Source: Bacillus cereus ATCC 14579 (GTDB lineage: Bacteria; Bacillota; Bacilli; Bacillales; Bacillaceae_G). From it: a stretch of DNA of 64,000 nt. The stretch lies in assembly GCF_000007825.1 (NCBI RefSeq), contig NC_004722.1:1404501-1468500 (forward strand). Direction: 5' to 3'. The position numbers and the translations under genes were made by a program. The notes beneath the pieces were generated by a model that saw only the letters and a program-made list of their open reading frames with translations, did no database searches and was not told the origin of the DNA. Below are positions 51,618-60,806 of the stretch, one piece after another (position 1 is the stretch's first letter; each line of letters opens with the position of its first letter).

Positions 51618-51752
51618 TTAGTGCTGGTTTTGTTTTCGAGCCTGTTCTGGTGTATCAAGTCCAGTTGCACCTGGATATTGTAGTGATTGATCACGATCGG
51701 ATTCAACGCGGCGTGATTCTCGTAGTTTTCGTTCTTGGCGATCTTTACCCAT
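51618..51752 (-). CDS. ypzI: YpzI family small protein
   Basis: A 44-residue, highly charged, hydrophilic protein (MGKDRQERKLRESRRVESDRDQ..., ending YPGATGLDTPEQARKQNQH) matching B. subtilis YpzI in length and sequence pattern. The start at 51752 has AAGGAGGTG; the longer frame reads through it. Function unknown; such proteins are often found in spores. Confidence 0.8.
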   Translation of the reverse strand: MGKDRQERKLRESRRVESDRDQSLQYPGATGLDTPEQARKQNQH

Positions 51753-51869
51753 AATGAATAACACCTCCTTGTTAAAAGTGTTGCTGTTATAAGAAAAAAC
51801 TATGCGTAAATAAAGTGGATTAACTTTCATAAAAAGTTCCCATAATGGAAAACATAGGAGGTGAAGTTG

Positions 51870-52481
51870 ATGGATGGAAGTACTTTTTATTTTGTAGCTT
51901 GGATAGGGTGGATCATTGTAACCTTTTTTATGAAAAAGGACCCTATCCGATGGAAGTTAGGCGCTTGTATACTGATTTTTATAATTTGCTCTCCGTTACA
52001 TGTAACGATTGCCTCATTCGTGGTATCAGTAAATGCTCTTTTACTTTGTATTATTTCTTTTATAGGGATCACGCTATATTCCGTCTGGAAAAAATTGTAT
52101 AGCTTACTTTCGGCACTTATTATTGCAATGTTATATACAAGTTTTCATCTGTTAGAAATATATGATCCGATTTGGATTGTGGTGGATAGAGTGTTTCTGC
52201 TAAGTAGTGCTCTTGTGTATGCATCGGTGTTATTGCATGGGGATCGCATATTACGATTATGTTCTCTATATGTAGGGATGTTACAAGCAGAGCTGCTAGT
52301 CACATTTATTTTTAGCAAATTGAATTTTCCATATGATTACGGTAGTTTAGCATTTTTTGATATCGTCGCCATTTCTACATTATTCATGGCAATATTGTTT
52401 TGGATTGCAAAAGCATCAGTATACATGGAACGGTTTAAGAGAAAAACACGTAAAAGAAAGGCGAGGGTAATACATGACTGA
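51870..52481 (+). CDS. yphA: YphA-like membrane protein
   Basis: A 203-residue protein with six or seven hydrophobic spans and a basic C-terminal tail (RFKRKTRKRKARVIHD). Position upstream of the YIEGIA gene and der matches B. subtilis yphA. ATG at 51870 after AGGAGGTGA; the GTG at 51861 lies inside the ribosome binding site. It overlaps the next gene by 8 bases. Function unknown. Confidence 0.72.
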   Translation: MDGSTFYFVAWIGWIIVTFFMKKDPIRWKLGACILIFIICSPLHVTIASFVVSVNALLLCIISFIGITLYSVWKKLYSLLSALIIAMLYTSFHLLEIYDPIWIVVDRVFLLSSALVYASVLLHGDRILRLCSLYVGMLQAELLVTFIFSKLNFPYDYGSLAFFDIVAISTLFMAILFWIAKASVYMERFKRKTRKRKARVIHD

Positions 52482-53367
52482 ATATACACCAGCCATTTTA
52501 TGCGGCGTAATAGCGGGGACAGTTACAAGGGTGCTAATGCTTCGGACGGATACGCGGCAATATCCGACGAGGCTACATGGGAAAATTATTCATATTGCAA
52601 TGGGGTTAATTGCAGCTGCTTTAGGAGCGATTGCAATCCCGTCTATTTTGAAAAAAGATTTTTCTGCCATTACATTTCTTACATTAGCAGCGACACAATT
52701 TCGTGATGTACGTAATATGGAAAGAAATACGCTTCAACAATTAGATGGGTATGAGCTCGTACCGCGTGGAAATACATACATTGAAGGAATTGCATTGGTT
52801 TTTGAAAGTCGCAACTATTTGGCAATGTTAACGTCGTTTGCAACGACGTTTGCGTATATAGGATTCCGTTCATGGATTGCAGGAGTAATTATGGCTATAA
52901 TCGCATTTTTTATCGCGAAAAAATTAATGTCTGGTAAAAGGCTACATGATCTTGTTGAAATTGAGCACGTTCCGCTTCGTTTTGAAGGAGCAGGGCTTTA
53001 TATTGACAATATTTACATTATGAATATTGGATTGCCAGCAAGACAAGAAGAAATTATGAAATATGGTATGGGTTTTATTTTAAAGCCGAAATCAATTGAT
53101 GCGATGGTTACAATCTCAAATTTAGGGCAACGACAAGCTATTTTACACGATGTTTCAGTAGCGTTAGGGATTTATAGAGATTCTGGTACACCAGCGCTTG
53201 TACCGTTAGCAAAGCGTGATTTAGAGGATGGCAGGGTTGGGATTTTTGTCCTGCCGCAAGATCAAGATGCAGAGAAAGCGATAGGTGTCATAGGAAATGT
53301 ACCAACGTTAGAAAGTGCTGTCCATATGTCATCGGAAGCCCCAAAAGGAAGGGGAGATAAGCGATGA
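52474..53367 (+). CDS. yphB: YIEGIA family membrane protein (YphB)
   Basis: 297 residues. Contains the literal YIEGIA motif (NTYIEGIALVFESRNYLAML near residues 108-127), N-terminal and central membrane spans, and a soluble C-terminal half ending in PKGRGDKR. Members are restricted to spore formers and are associated with sporulation. Overlaps yphA upstream and the 61-residue gene downstream, a tight three-gene unit. Confidence 0.82.
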   Translation: MTEYTPAILCGVIAGTVTRVLMLRTDTRQYPTRLHGKIIHIAMGLIAAALGAIAIPSILKKDFSAITFLTLAATQFRDVRNMERNTLQQLDGYELVPRGNTYIEGIALVFESRNYLAMLTSFATTFAYIGFRSWIAGVIMAIIAFFIAKKLMSGKRLHDLVEIEHVPLRFEGAGLYIDNIYIMNIGLPARQEEIMKYGMGFILKPKSIDAMVTISNLGQRQAILHDVSVALGIYRDSGTPALVPLAKRDLEDGRVGIFVLPQDQDAEKAIGVIGNVPTLESAVHMSSEAPKGRGDKR

Positions 53368-53549
53368 TGTTAGAAAGTGTTATTCTGGCAGTTATAACAA
53401 CGACTCCAGAAAAATTTGCAGGTGGTGCTCCTTTATTCGTTTGCGAATCGACGGAGGAACTAGAATTTGTTGCAAATAATTTAGAAGCAATTTTAGATGG
53501 TATTGCACATCGCTTACAAGAGAATGTATATATTATTGTGAAACATTAG
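53364..53549 (+). CDS. Small partner protein of YIEGIA (capping complex subunit family)
   Basis: 61 residues (MMLESVILAVITTTPEKFAGGAPLFVCESTEELEFVANNLEAILDG...) resembling the small protein annotated as capping complex subunit for YIEGIA. Its ATG overlaps the YIEGIA stop by four bases, so the two are translationally coupled. It probably binds YIEGIA (inference from family and coupling). Confidence 0.72.
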   Translation: MMLESVILAVITTTPEKFAGGAPLFVCESTEELEFVANNLEAILDGIAHRLQENVYIIVKH

Positions 53550-53604
53550 CAACGTGTGTTATAATGTGAGGTGTTTTGATACGTTGAGAAATATTCTGGA
53601 ATGC

Positions 53605-53636
53605 AAATCCCTTCTTGCACAAAGAAGGGTTTTTTA
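53605..53636 (+). terminator. Terminator after the YIEGIA pair
   Basis: AATCCCTTCTT pairs with AAGAAGGGTT, followed by TTTTT. Confidence 0.85.
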
Positions 53637-53673
53637 CATAATAAACAGAAGCAAGTTGAAAGGATGAAAGTAT

Positions 53674-54984
53674 ATGCCGAAACCAGTAATAGCGATAGTA
53701 GGTCGCCCGAACGTAGGGAAATCTACTATTTTCAATAGAATTGTTGGAGAAAGAGTTTCAATCGTAGAAGATATTCCAGGTGTAACGCGCGATCGTATTT
53801 ATAGCGCTGGAGAATGGTTAAATCATGAATTTAACATTATTGATACGGGCGGAATTGATATTGGAGACGAGCCGTTTTTGACACAAATTCGTCAACAAGC
53901 TGAAGTAGCAATTGATGAAGCGGATGTTATCATTTTTATGACAAACGGTCGTGACGGTGTAACAGCAGCTGATGAAGAAGTTGCAAAAATTTTATATCGT
54001 TCAAATAAACCGGTTGTACTTGCAGTAAATAAAGTAGACAATCCGGAAATGCGCAGTGACATTTATGACTTTTATGCATTAGGATTTGGCGAACCATTCC
54101 CAATTTCAGGTACACACGGATTAGGGTTAGGTGACTTACTAGACGAAGCTGCACAACATTTTCCAAAGATTGAAGAAGACGGATATGATGAAGACACAAT
54201 TCGTTTCTCTTTAATTGGACGTCCAAACGTAGGGAAATCATCACTTGTAAATGCTCTTCTTGGTCAAGAGCGTGTAATTGTTAGTAATGTAGCAGGAACA
54301 ACTCGTGATGCTGTCGATACACCATATAGTAAAGATGGAAAAGATTATGTAATTATTGATACAGCTGGTATGCGTAAAAAAGGAAAAGTGTATGAAAGTA
54401 CAGAAAAATATAGTGTACTTCGTGCGCTAAGAGCGATTGAACGTTCTGACGTTGTTTTAGTCGTTTTAGATGGTGAAGAAGGAATTATTGAGCAAGATAA
54501 AAAAATCGCTGGATATGCTCATGATTCAGGGCGAGCTGTTGTTATCGTTGTAAATAAATGGGATGCAGTGAAAAAAGACGAAAAAACAATGAAAGCATTT
54601 GAAGAAAATATCCGTGCTCATTTCCAATTCTTAGAATACGCACCAATTGTTTTCTTATCTGCAAAAACGAGAAAACGTACACAAACATTAATACCGGTTA
54701 TCGATGAGGTAAATGAAAGTCATAGTATCCGTATTCAAACGAACGTATTAAACGATGTAATTATGGATGCGGTAGCGATGAATCCGACGCCAACTCATAA
54801 TGGTAGCCGTCTGAAAATTTTCTATGCAACACAAGTTGCGGTAAAACCACCGACATTTGTTGTGTTTGTAAACGATCCTGAATTATTGCACTTCTCATAT
54901 GAGCGTTTCTTAAAGAATCGCTTACGTGAATCATTTGGCTTCGTAGGAACGCCGATTCACATTATCGCTAGAGCAAGAGACTAA
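53674..54984 (+). CDS. der: Ribosome biogenesis GTPase Der (EngA)
   Basis: 436 residues with two tandem GTPase domains: GRPNVGKST at 10-18, DTGG near 57, NKVD near 118; and second GRPNVGKSS near 182, DTAGMR near 230, NKWD near 295. A C-terminal KH-like domain follows. Essential for 50S subunit assembly. ATG after GAAAGGATG. Confidence 0.96.
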   Translation: MPKPVIAIVGRPNVGKSTIFNRIVGERVSIVEDIPGVTRDRIYSAGEWLNHEFNIIDTGGIDIGDEPFLTQIRQQAEVAIDEADVIIFMTNGRDGVTAADEEVAKILYRSNKPVVLAVNKVDNPEMRSDIYDFYALGFGEPFPISGTHGLGLGDLLDEAAQHFPKIEEDGYDEDTIRFSLIGRPNVGKSSLVNALLGQERVIVSNVAGTTRDAVDTPYSKDGKDYVIIDTAGMRKKGKVYESTEKYSVLRALRAIERSDVVLVVLDGEEGIIEQDKKIAGYAHDSGRAVVIVVNKWDAVKKDEKTMKAFEENIRAHFQFLEYAPIVFLSAKTRKRTQTLIPVIDEVNESHSIRIQTNVLNDVIMDAVAMNPTPTHNGSRLKIFYATQVAVKPPTFVVFVNDPELLHFSYERFLKNRLRESFGFVGTPIHIIARARD

Positions 54985-55002
54985 TGGAGAGGATGTGATT
55001 TT

Positions 55003-56025
55003 ATGACAAAAATCACAGTAGTAGGAGCAGGTAGCTGGGGAACAGCGTTAGCGATGGTATTAGCTGACAATGGACATGATGTACGTATTTGGGGAAATCG
55101 CCCAGAACTTATGGATGAAATTAATACGAAACATGAGAATAGTCGATATCTCCCAGGCATTACATTGCCAAGCACAATCGTAGCCTACTCTTCTTTAGAA
55201 GAAGCATTAGTAGATGTAAATACAGTACTGCTAGTAGTACCAACGAAAGCGTACAGAGATGTATTACAAGAGATGAAAGAAATTGTTACTGAACCAATTA
55301 CTTGGATTCATGCGAGCAAAGGAATTGAACCTGGTACGTCAAAACGTATTTCGGAAGTGATTGAGGAAGAAATTCCAGAGCACTTAATTAAAGATGTTGT
55401 TGTACTGTCTGGACCGAGTCATGCTGAAGAAGTCGGTTTACGACAAGCGACAACAGTTACGTCTGCAGCAAAGCGTATGGAAGCGGCTGAGGAAGTACAA
55501 GATTTATTTATGAATAGTTATTTTCGTGTATACACAAATCCAGATATCGTTGGAGTTGAACTTGGTGGTGCGTTAAAAAATATTATCGCATTAGCTGCTG
55601 GTATAACTGATGGTCTTGGATTAGGTGATAATGCAAAGGCGGCATTGATGACACGTGGTTTAACAGAGATTGCTCGTTTAGGAAGAAAAATGGGCGGGAA
55701 TCCGTTAACGTTTGCTGGTCTAACTGGTATGGGAGACTTAATTGTAACTTGTACAAGTGTTCATAGCCGAAATTGGCGCGCTGGAAATATGCTTGGAAAA
55801 GGACACTCTTTAGAAGAAGTGTTAGAAAGCATGGGTATGGTTGTGGAAGGTGTAAGAACAACGAAAGCTGCTCATGAATTGGCAGAGAAAATGGAAGTTG
55901 AAATGCCGATTACAGCTGCTTTATATGACGTGCTGTTCAATGGGAATAACGTAAAAGATGCAGTAGGCTCATTGATGGGACGTGTTCGAAAACATGAAGT
56001 GGAAGCTATACCTGATTTACTGTAA
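55003..56025 (+). CDS. gpsA: Glycerol-3-phosphate dehydrogenase [NAD(P)+]
   Basis: 340 residues: Rossmann VVGAGSWGTALAMVLADNGHDV at the N terminus, HASKGIEPGT, LSGPSHAEEV, catalytic Lys in LGGALKNIIALAAGITDGLGLGDNAKAALMTRG, and TGMGDLIVTCTS. Reduces dihydroxyacetone phosphate to sn-glycerol-3-phosphate for phospholipid synthesis. 18 bases after der, likely co-transcribed. Confidence 0.95.
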   Translation: MTKITVVGAGSWGTALAMVLADNGHDVRIWGNRPELMDEINTKHENSRYLPGITLPSTIVAYSSLEEALVDVNTVLLVVPTKAYRDVLQEMKEIVTEPITWIHASKGIEPGTSKRISEVIEEEIPEHLIKDVVVLSGPSHAEEVGLRQATTVTSAAKRMEAAEEVQDLFMNSYFRVYTNPDIVGVELGGALKNIIALAAGITDGLGLGDNAKAALMTRGLTEIARLGRKMGGNPLTFAGLTGMGDLIVTCTSVHSRNWRAGNMLGKGHSLEEVLESMGMVVEGVRTTKAAHELAEKMEVEMPITAALYDVLFNGNNVKDAVGSLMGRVRKHEVEAIPDLL

Positions 56026-56027
56026 AG

Positions 56028-56068
56028 AAAAGCGACAGAAGTACATTTGTACTTCTGTCGCTTTTTTA
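56028..56068 (+). terminator. Terminator after gpsA
   Basis: AAAAGCGACAGAAGTACA pairs perfectly with TGTACTTCTGTCGCTTTT (18 bp), followed by TT. Confidence 0.9.
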
Positions 56069-56140
56069 TTTTTTGGGTCTTTTCACCATTTTTTCATTTT
56101 TGCATAGGATGAAGAGTAACTTGAGGAGAGGGTGAAAAGA

Positions 56141-56392
56141 ATGGATAATAATATTTTTAATAATATTGAGAAGGAAGCGAAAGTAAATAAAGAGGATATT
56201 TTTAAATTAGCATCATCCGTGCAAAATGCGAATTTACGTGATGAAACTGTACTTCGTCAATTAATTCATCAAGTGGCTCTTATGGCGGGACGTGAAGTGC
56301 CGAAAGAGCAAGAGGATCAAATTGTAAAAGCGATTATTAATAATAATATGCCAACAGATTTTGGTTCGTTAAGCAAAATGTTTAAAAAATAA
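56141..56392 (+). CDS. Stage VI sporulation protein F-like
   Basis: An 83-residue helical protein: NNIFNNIEKEAKVNKEDIFKLASSVQNANLRDE, then LRQLIHQVALMAGREVPKEQEDQIVKAI. The pattern agrees with SpoVIF (B. subtilis YjcC, about 86 residues), which affects late coat assembly; assignment by recall, location differs from B. subtilis. ATG at 56141 after GAGGAGAGGG. Confidence 0.65.
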   Translation: MDNNIFNNIEKEAKVNKEDIFKLASSVQNANLRDETVLRQLIHQVALMAGREVPKEQEDQIVKAIINNNMPTDFGSLSKMFKK

Positions 56393-56475
56393 ATTATGAG
56401 AAACAAAGAGTTTGGAGATTGCATATGATAGCCATGAAAGAATGGGAATAGAGCTGTTTTTGGGCATATTTGGTC

Positions 56476-56514
56476 AACCGAAGCGAGAGATACAATCGCT
56501 TCGGTTTTATTTTT
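56476..56514 (+). terminator. Terminator after the spoVIF-like gene
   Basis: AACCGAAGCGA pairs with TCGCTTCGGTT, followed by TTATTTTT. Confidence 0.88.
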
Positions 56515-56659
56515 GCCTAGATTGGTGAGAAATGCTGGAAAACCTATTGATTAAAGTTACATACTCGCGATTTGTAGTAAAATGTTCTTTTTGTATTTGT
56601 TTAAAGATTTTAATTTGTTAAAATAGTATAAAAATAGATTAATAAAAAGGGGTGTGTAT

Positions 56660-56863
56660 ATGTCAGAAGGGCTTATGAAAATGTGGCTGGCTTTAGGGGC
56701 AATTGGATTTATGTTTTTTGCAGTAAGTTTTATTTTATTAAGTAGACATAGAATAAAGAATAAATTTTTGAAAGGGATTACAGCGTTAGTAGCGTACACC
56801 CTTATGATTGTGTCAGGAATTGTTATTTTTCTTGTTGTATTTAGTGGACCTGTACAGCAGTAA
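56660..56863 (+). CDS. yphE: YphE-like DUF2768 membrane protein
   Basis: 67 residues with two spans (about 8-30 and 42-63) and a basic turn (RHRIKNKFLKG). Matches B. subtilis YphE by size and place between gpsA and yphF. ATG at 56660 after AAGGGGTG. Function unknown; DUF2768 members occur in spore formers. Confidence 0.75.
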   Translation: MSEGLMKMWLALGAIGFMFFAVSFILLSRHRIKNKFLKGITALVAYTLMIVSGIVIFLVVFSGPVQQ

Positions 56864-56926
56864 ATGGAATGGTCTCGAAAATACTACATACGGAGCAAAT
56901 TAGATTAGTATGAAAAGGTGATGCTA

Positions 56927-57637
56927 GTGAAAAAATTCCATATTATTTTAATATTTTGTTGTATGAGCCTTTTAACGGGGTGTCTGTATCCGAAAGAAAA
57001 TATGAAGCAAAATGCGGTTCCTTATGAAGATCAGCTACAGGTTGTTCAAAAAGCTGTTGTGACATTTAAGGAGCAAAATGATGGGATATTGCCAATTAAG
57101 ACGAGGGATATGAGTACACCTATTTATCAAAAGTATCCAATCGATTTTCAACAGATTGCCCCGCGTTACATACAAGAAGCGCCAGGGAATGCGTATGAAA
57201 GTGGAGGAGTATATCAATACGTATTAATAGACGTTGAAACAAATCCGACAGTAAAGTTAATTGATGTTAGGATGGCTGAACAAATTCAGGAACTATCTTT
57301 AAAGCTTAGGATGTATCGTGATGAACATCAATATCCACCTTTTAAAAAAGTAATTTCAGATGGTGTATATGAATTGGATTTCAAAAAACTAGGATATAAA
57401 GATGTGCCACAAGTGACAAGTCCATATTCTGGTAAAGGACTTCCTTTTGTAATTAATGAAAAAGGAGAAGTTTTTGTTGATTATAGAATCGACCTATATG
57501 ACGCTTTGAAAAAAAATGAAGGGCAGTTTACAGAGGGAGAAGATATTCGAAATATACTTTCGAAAGGTTCCCCGTTTGTACCAGCTTATTCTTTACCGTA
57601 CACAGTAAAGGACGGAGAACCAATTTTTTTAAAATGA
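56927..57637 (+). CDS. yphF: YphF-like lipoprotein
   Basis: 236 residues with a lipoprotein signal peptide MKKFHIILIFCCMSLLTGC; the lipobox Cys is residue 19. The mature protein is soluble and exposed outside the membrane. GTG at 56927 has AAAGGTG at 6-nt spacing; ATG at 56921 is closer. Synteny with B. subtilis yphF upstream of spoIVA. Function unknown. Confidence 0.78.
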   Translation: MKKFHIILIFCCMSLLTGCLYPKENMKQNAVPYEDQLQVVQKAVVTFKEQNDGILPIKTRDMSTPIYQKYPIDFQQIAPRYIQEAPGNAYESGGVYQYVLIDVETNPTVKLIDVRMAEQIQELSLKLRMYRDEHQYPPFKKVISDGVYELDFKKLGYKDVPQVTSPYSGKGLPFVINEKGEVFVDYRIDLYDALKKNEGQFTEGEDIRNILSKGSPFVPAYSLPYTVKDGEPIFLK

Positions 57638-57646
57638 TAAGTCATG

Positions 57647-57688
57647 AACCTTTCTTTTAGTGAATAAGTTCTAGAAGAAAGGTTTTTT
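57647..57688 (+). terminator. Terminator after yphF
   Basis: AACCTTTCTTTTAG pairs with CTAGAAGAAAGGTT (one G-U), followed by TTTT. Confidence 0.85.
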
Positions 57689-57882
57689 ATGTTATACAAC
57701 TTACGATGCAAACAAAAGATATTTTTTAATAGTCATATGAAATTGGACAAAATTATATGATATATTGTCCGAACTTCTAGAATACCATTATATTATATCA
57801 GATATTATAGGCAACGTTAGAGAAGGTATTAGTTGACTATAAACGCGGAATTATTCCCAAAAATTTTGAGGGAGGGAATCAC

Positions 57883-59361
57883 TTGGAAAAGGTAGATATT
57901 TTTAAAGATATTGCAGAACGAACAGGCGGTGATATTTATTTTGGAGTTGTAGGAGCTGTTCGAACAGGGAAATCAACATTCATTAAAAAATTTATGGAAC
58001 TTGTAGTTATTCCAAATATTGAGAATGAGTCTGACCGTCAAAGAGCGCAGGATGAATTGCCTCAAAGTGCTGCTGGTCGTACAATTATGACGACGGAACC
58101 GAAGTTTGTTCCAAACCAAGCGGTTTCTATCGAAGTAGATGAAGGACTTGAAGTGAATATTCGATTAGTAGATTGTGTTGGATATACGGTTCCTGGAGCG
58201 AAGGGCTATGAAGATGAGAATGGCCCGCGTATGATTAATACCCCTTGGTATGAAGAACCTATTCCATTCCATGAAGCTGCAGAAATCGGCACGCGTAAAG
58301 TAATTCAAGAACATTCAACAATTGGTGTTGTAATTACAACAGATGGAACAATTGGTGAAATTCCAAGAAGAGATTATATAGAGGCAGAAGAACGCGTTGT
58401 AAATGAGTTGAAAGAAGTAGGAAAACCTTTCATTATGATAATTAATACGGTACAGCCGTATCATCCAGATACAGAGCAATTACGCCAAAGTTTATCAGAA
58501 GAATATGATATCCCGGTTATTGCAATGAGTGTGGAGAGTTTAAGAGAAACAGATGTATATAATGTACTTCGTGAAGCGCTATTTGAATTCCCTGTATTAG
58601 AAGTGAATGTGAACCTTCCGAGTTGGGTAATGGTGCTAAATGAAGGGCATTGGTTGCGTCAAAGTTATCAAGAAGCAGTTCAAGAAACTGTGAAGGATAT
58701 AAAACGTCTTCGTGATGTGGATCGCGTTGTTTGGCAGTTTAGTCAATATGAATTTATTGATCGAGCGAGCCTAGCTGGCATTGATATGGGGCAAGGTGTG
58801 GCGGAGATTGATTTATATGCGCCAGATGAATTATATGATCAGATTTTAAAAGAAGTAGTAGGAGTAGAAATTCGAGGGAAAGATCATTTGTTAAAGCTTA
58901 TGCTCGATTTATCTCATGCGAAAATAGAGTACGATCAAGTGGCGGATGCACTGCGTATGGTTAAGCAAACAGGATATGGTGTAGCAGCACCTGCATTAGC
59001 GGATATGAGCTTAGATGAGCCAGAAATTATTCGTCACGGTTCAAGGTTTGGTGTGAAGTTAAAAGCGGTAGCGCCATCTATTCATATGATTAAAGTAGAT
59101 GTAGAGTCAACGTTTGAGCCGATTATTGGTACTGAAAAGCAAAGTGAAGAATTAGTTCGTTATTTAATGCAAGATTTTGAAGATGACCCGTTATCAATTT
59201 GGAATTCTGATATATTTGGACGTTCACTTAGCTCGATTGTTCGAGAAGGAATTCAGGCGAAATTATCTTTAATGCCAGAAAATGCTAGATATAAATTAAA
59301 AGAAACGCTAGAAAGAATTATTAATGAAGGATCTGGCGGATTAATTGCGATTATACTATAA
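57883..59361 (+). CDS. spoIVA: Stage IV sporulation protein A, spore coat ATPase
   Basis: 492 residues, identical in length to B. subtilis SpoIVA and nearly collinear: Walker A GAVRTGKST near residue 24, DCVGYTVPGAKGY, TTDGTIGEIPR, NPSW-type middle domain and the conserved C terminus EGSGGLIAIIL that contacts SpoVM. It polymerises by ATP hydrolysis on the forespore surface as the basement layer of the coat. TTG start after GGGAGGGAA. Transcription in the mother cell is expected. Confidence 0.97.
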   Translation: MEKVDIFKDIAERTGGDIYFGVVGAVRTGKSTFIKKFMELVVIPNIENESDRQRAQDELPQSAAGRTIMTTEPKFVPNQAVSIEVDEGLEVNIRLVDCVGYTVPGAKGYEDENGPRMINTPWYEEPIPFHEAAEIGTRKVIQEHSTIGVVITTDGTIGEIPRRDYIEAEERVVNELKEVGKPFIMIINTVQPYHPDTEQLRQSLSEEYDIPVIAMSVESLRETDVYNVLREALFEFPVLEVNVNLPSWVMVLNEGHWLRQSYQEAVQETVKDIKRLRDVDRVVWQFSQYEFIDRASLAGIDMGQGVAEIDLYAPDELYDQILKEVVGVEIRGKDHLLKLMLDLSHAKIEYDQVADALRMVKQTGYGVAAPALADMSLDEPEIIRHGSRFGVKLKAVAPSIHMIKVDVESTFEPIIGTEKQSEELVRYLMQDFEDDPLSIWNSDIFGRSLSSIVREGIQAKLSLMPENARYKLKETLERIINEGSGGLIAIIL

Positions 59362-59362
59362 G

Positions 59363-59400
59363 AAAAAATCCCTCTCATTGTAGAGGGATTTTTTGTTTTT
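59363..59400 (+). terminator. Terminator after spoIVA
   Basis: AAAATCCCTCT pairs with AGAGGGATTTT, followed by T-rich sequence. Confidence 0.88.
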
Positions 59401-59508
59401 TTTGATTATAAAATAGAAAAATAAACAGTCATTATCTAATACATTGTTGTAAATTGTCAAGTTTCATCAGATTTTCACATTTTAAGAGTAACAATTTCCT
59501 TAAAAATA

Positions 59509-59537
59509 TTGAATTATAAAGGAGAATCGTATAATAT
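59509..59537 (+). promoter_or_regulatory. Probable sigma-A promoter of hbs
   Basis: TTGAAT (59509-59514), 17-bp spacer, TAATAT (59532-59537), giving a leader of roughly 115 nt before the HU gene. The spoIVA-hbs gap holds nothing else beyond the spoIVA terminator. Confidence 0.45.
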
Positions 59538-59660
59538 AGGCGTTGATAATGATTTATCTACATCTTTGTAGTATAGAATTTGCAAAAATTGCCTACAAAT
59601 GAAAGTAAGACTCATTTTATGATCATTATACAGTCTTATCTTTGGGAGGAGGTGAATGGC

Positions 59661-59933
59661 ATGAACAAGACAGATTTAATCAATGCTGTTGCAGAAGCAA
59701 GTTCCCTTTCTAAAAAGGACGCAACAAAAGCAGTAGACGCTGTTTTTGATTCTATCTTAGAAGCTTTAAAACAAGGTGATAAAGTACAACTGATCGGATT
59801 CGGTAACTTCGAAGTTCGTGAGCGTGCGGCTCGTAAAGGTCGTAACCCACAAACAGGTGAGGAGATTGAAATCGCTGCAAGTAAAGTACCTGCATTCAAA
59901 CCTGGTAAAGCGTTAAAAGATGCGGTTAAATAA
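59661..59933 (+). CDS. hbs: DNA-binding protein HU
   Basis: A 90-residue histone-like protein: MNKTDLINAVAEASSLSKKDATKAVDAVFDSI, GFGNFEVRERAARKGRNPQTGEEI (DNA-intercalating arm with the Pro) and PAFKPGKALKDAVK. Nucleoid compaction and DNA bending. ATG at 59661 after GGAGGAGGTG; the longer frame from 59580 lacks a ribosome binding site. Confidence 0.97.
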   Translation: MNKTDLINAVAEASSLSKKDATKAVDAVFDSILEALKQGDKVQLIGFGNFEVRERAARKGRNPQTGEEIEIAASKVPAFKPGKALKDAVK

Positions 59934-59952
59934 TCCTTACATATTAACAGGG

Positions 59953-59990
59953 AAGAAGAGTTTCCTTTTTGGGAACTCTTCTTTTTGCTT
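59953..59990 (+). terminator. Terminator after hbs
   Basis: AAGAAGAGTTTCC pairs with GGGAACTCTTCTT, followed by TTT. Confidence 0.85.
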
Positions 59991-60053
59991 TTAAAAACAT
60001 AAATATGCTAGAATGTGTTCGTATCACTTTTAGGTTTTCGGGAGGGCTAGCGG

Positions 60054-60623
60054 ATGGCAAAAGTTAATTTAGAACAAATTGAACATGCAGTACGCCTTAT
60101 TTTAGAGGCGATTGGGGATGACCCAAATCGTGAGGGAGTACTTGATACACCAAAGCGTGTTGCAAAAATGTACGCAGAAGTGTTCTCAGGTATGCATGAA
60201 GATCCGAAAGAGCATTTGCATAAAGTATTCGGAGAAGATCATGAAGAGCTTGTACTAGTAAAAGATATACCATTTTATTCGATGTGTGAGCATCATTTAG
60301 TACCATTCTATGGAGTTGCTCACGTTGCATATATTCCGCAAGGTGGAAAGGTAACAGGGTTAAGTAAATTAGCTCGTACCGTAGATACAATTGCACGTCG
60401 CCCACAACTGCAAGAACGTATTACATCAACAGTAGCGAACTCTATTATGGAAGTACTAGAGCCTCATGGTGTAATGGTAGTAGTAGAAGCAGAACATATG
60501 TGTATGACGATGCGTGGTGTGAAAAAACCAGGTGCGAAAACAGTAACGACAGCAGTGCGTGGTGTGCTTGAAAATGATGCTGCAGCGCGCAGTGAAATTT
60601 TATCGTTTATTAAAACGAAGTAA
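60054..60623 (+). CDS. folE: GTP cyclohydrolase I (MtrA/FolE)
   Basis: 189 residues: NREGVLDTPKRVAKMYAEVFSG, FYSMCEHHLVPFYGVAHVAYIP with the zinc Cys and His ligands, KLARTVD and EAEHMCMTMRGVKKPG (second Cys ligand). First step of folate synthesis: GTP to dihydroneopterin triphosphate. In B. subtilis it is co-transcribed with mtrB (TRAP); here a terminator follows and no mtrB is present. Confidence 0.96.
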   Translation: MAKVNLEQIEHAVRLILEAIGDDPNREGVLDTPKRVAKMYAEVFSGMHEDPKEHLHKVFGEDHEELVLVKDIPFYSMCEHHLVPFYGVAHVAYIPQGGKVTGLSKLARTVDTIARRPQLQERITSTVANSIMEVLEPHGVMVVVEAEHMCMTMRGVKKPGAKTVTTAVRGVLENDAAARSEILSFIKTK

Positions 60624-60658
60624 AGAAAAGCGGGAAACTGCTTTTCTTTTTTTTTTTA
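60622..60658 (+). terminator. Terminator after folE
   Basis: AAAGAAAAGC pairs with GCTTTTCTTT, followed by nine or more T. Confidence 0.85.
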
Positions 60659-60806
60659 GTAAATAAATGATATAGTTTTAACTAGACAGAGTGAGATTAG
60701 AAAGATTGCTTACATGAATGGTAGGTGTAGCCAAGTTTTGGTTATAGAAAATAGAGTGTATGTGTTATAATAAGTTTTATGAATTAGAAAACAAGGGTGA
60801 TTTTTT

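Noticed and set aside
59545..59560. TGATAATGATTTATC near hbs as a Fur box
   Set aside because: One arm is out of register with the 7-1-7 element, leaving too many mismatches.
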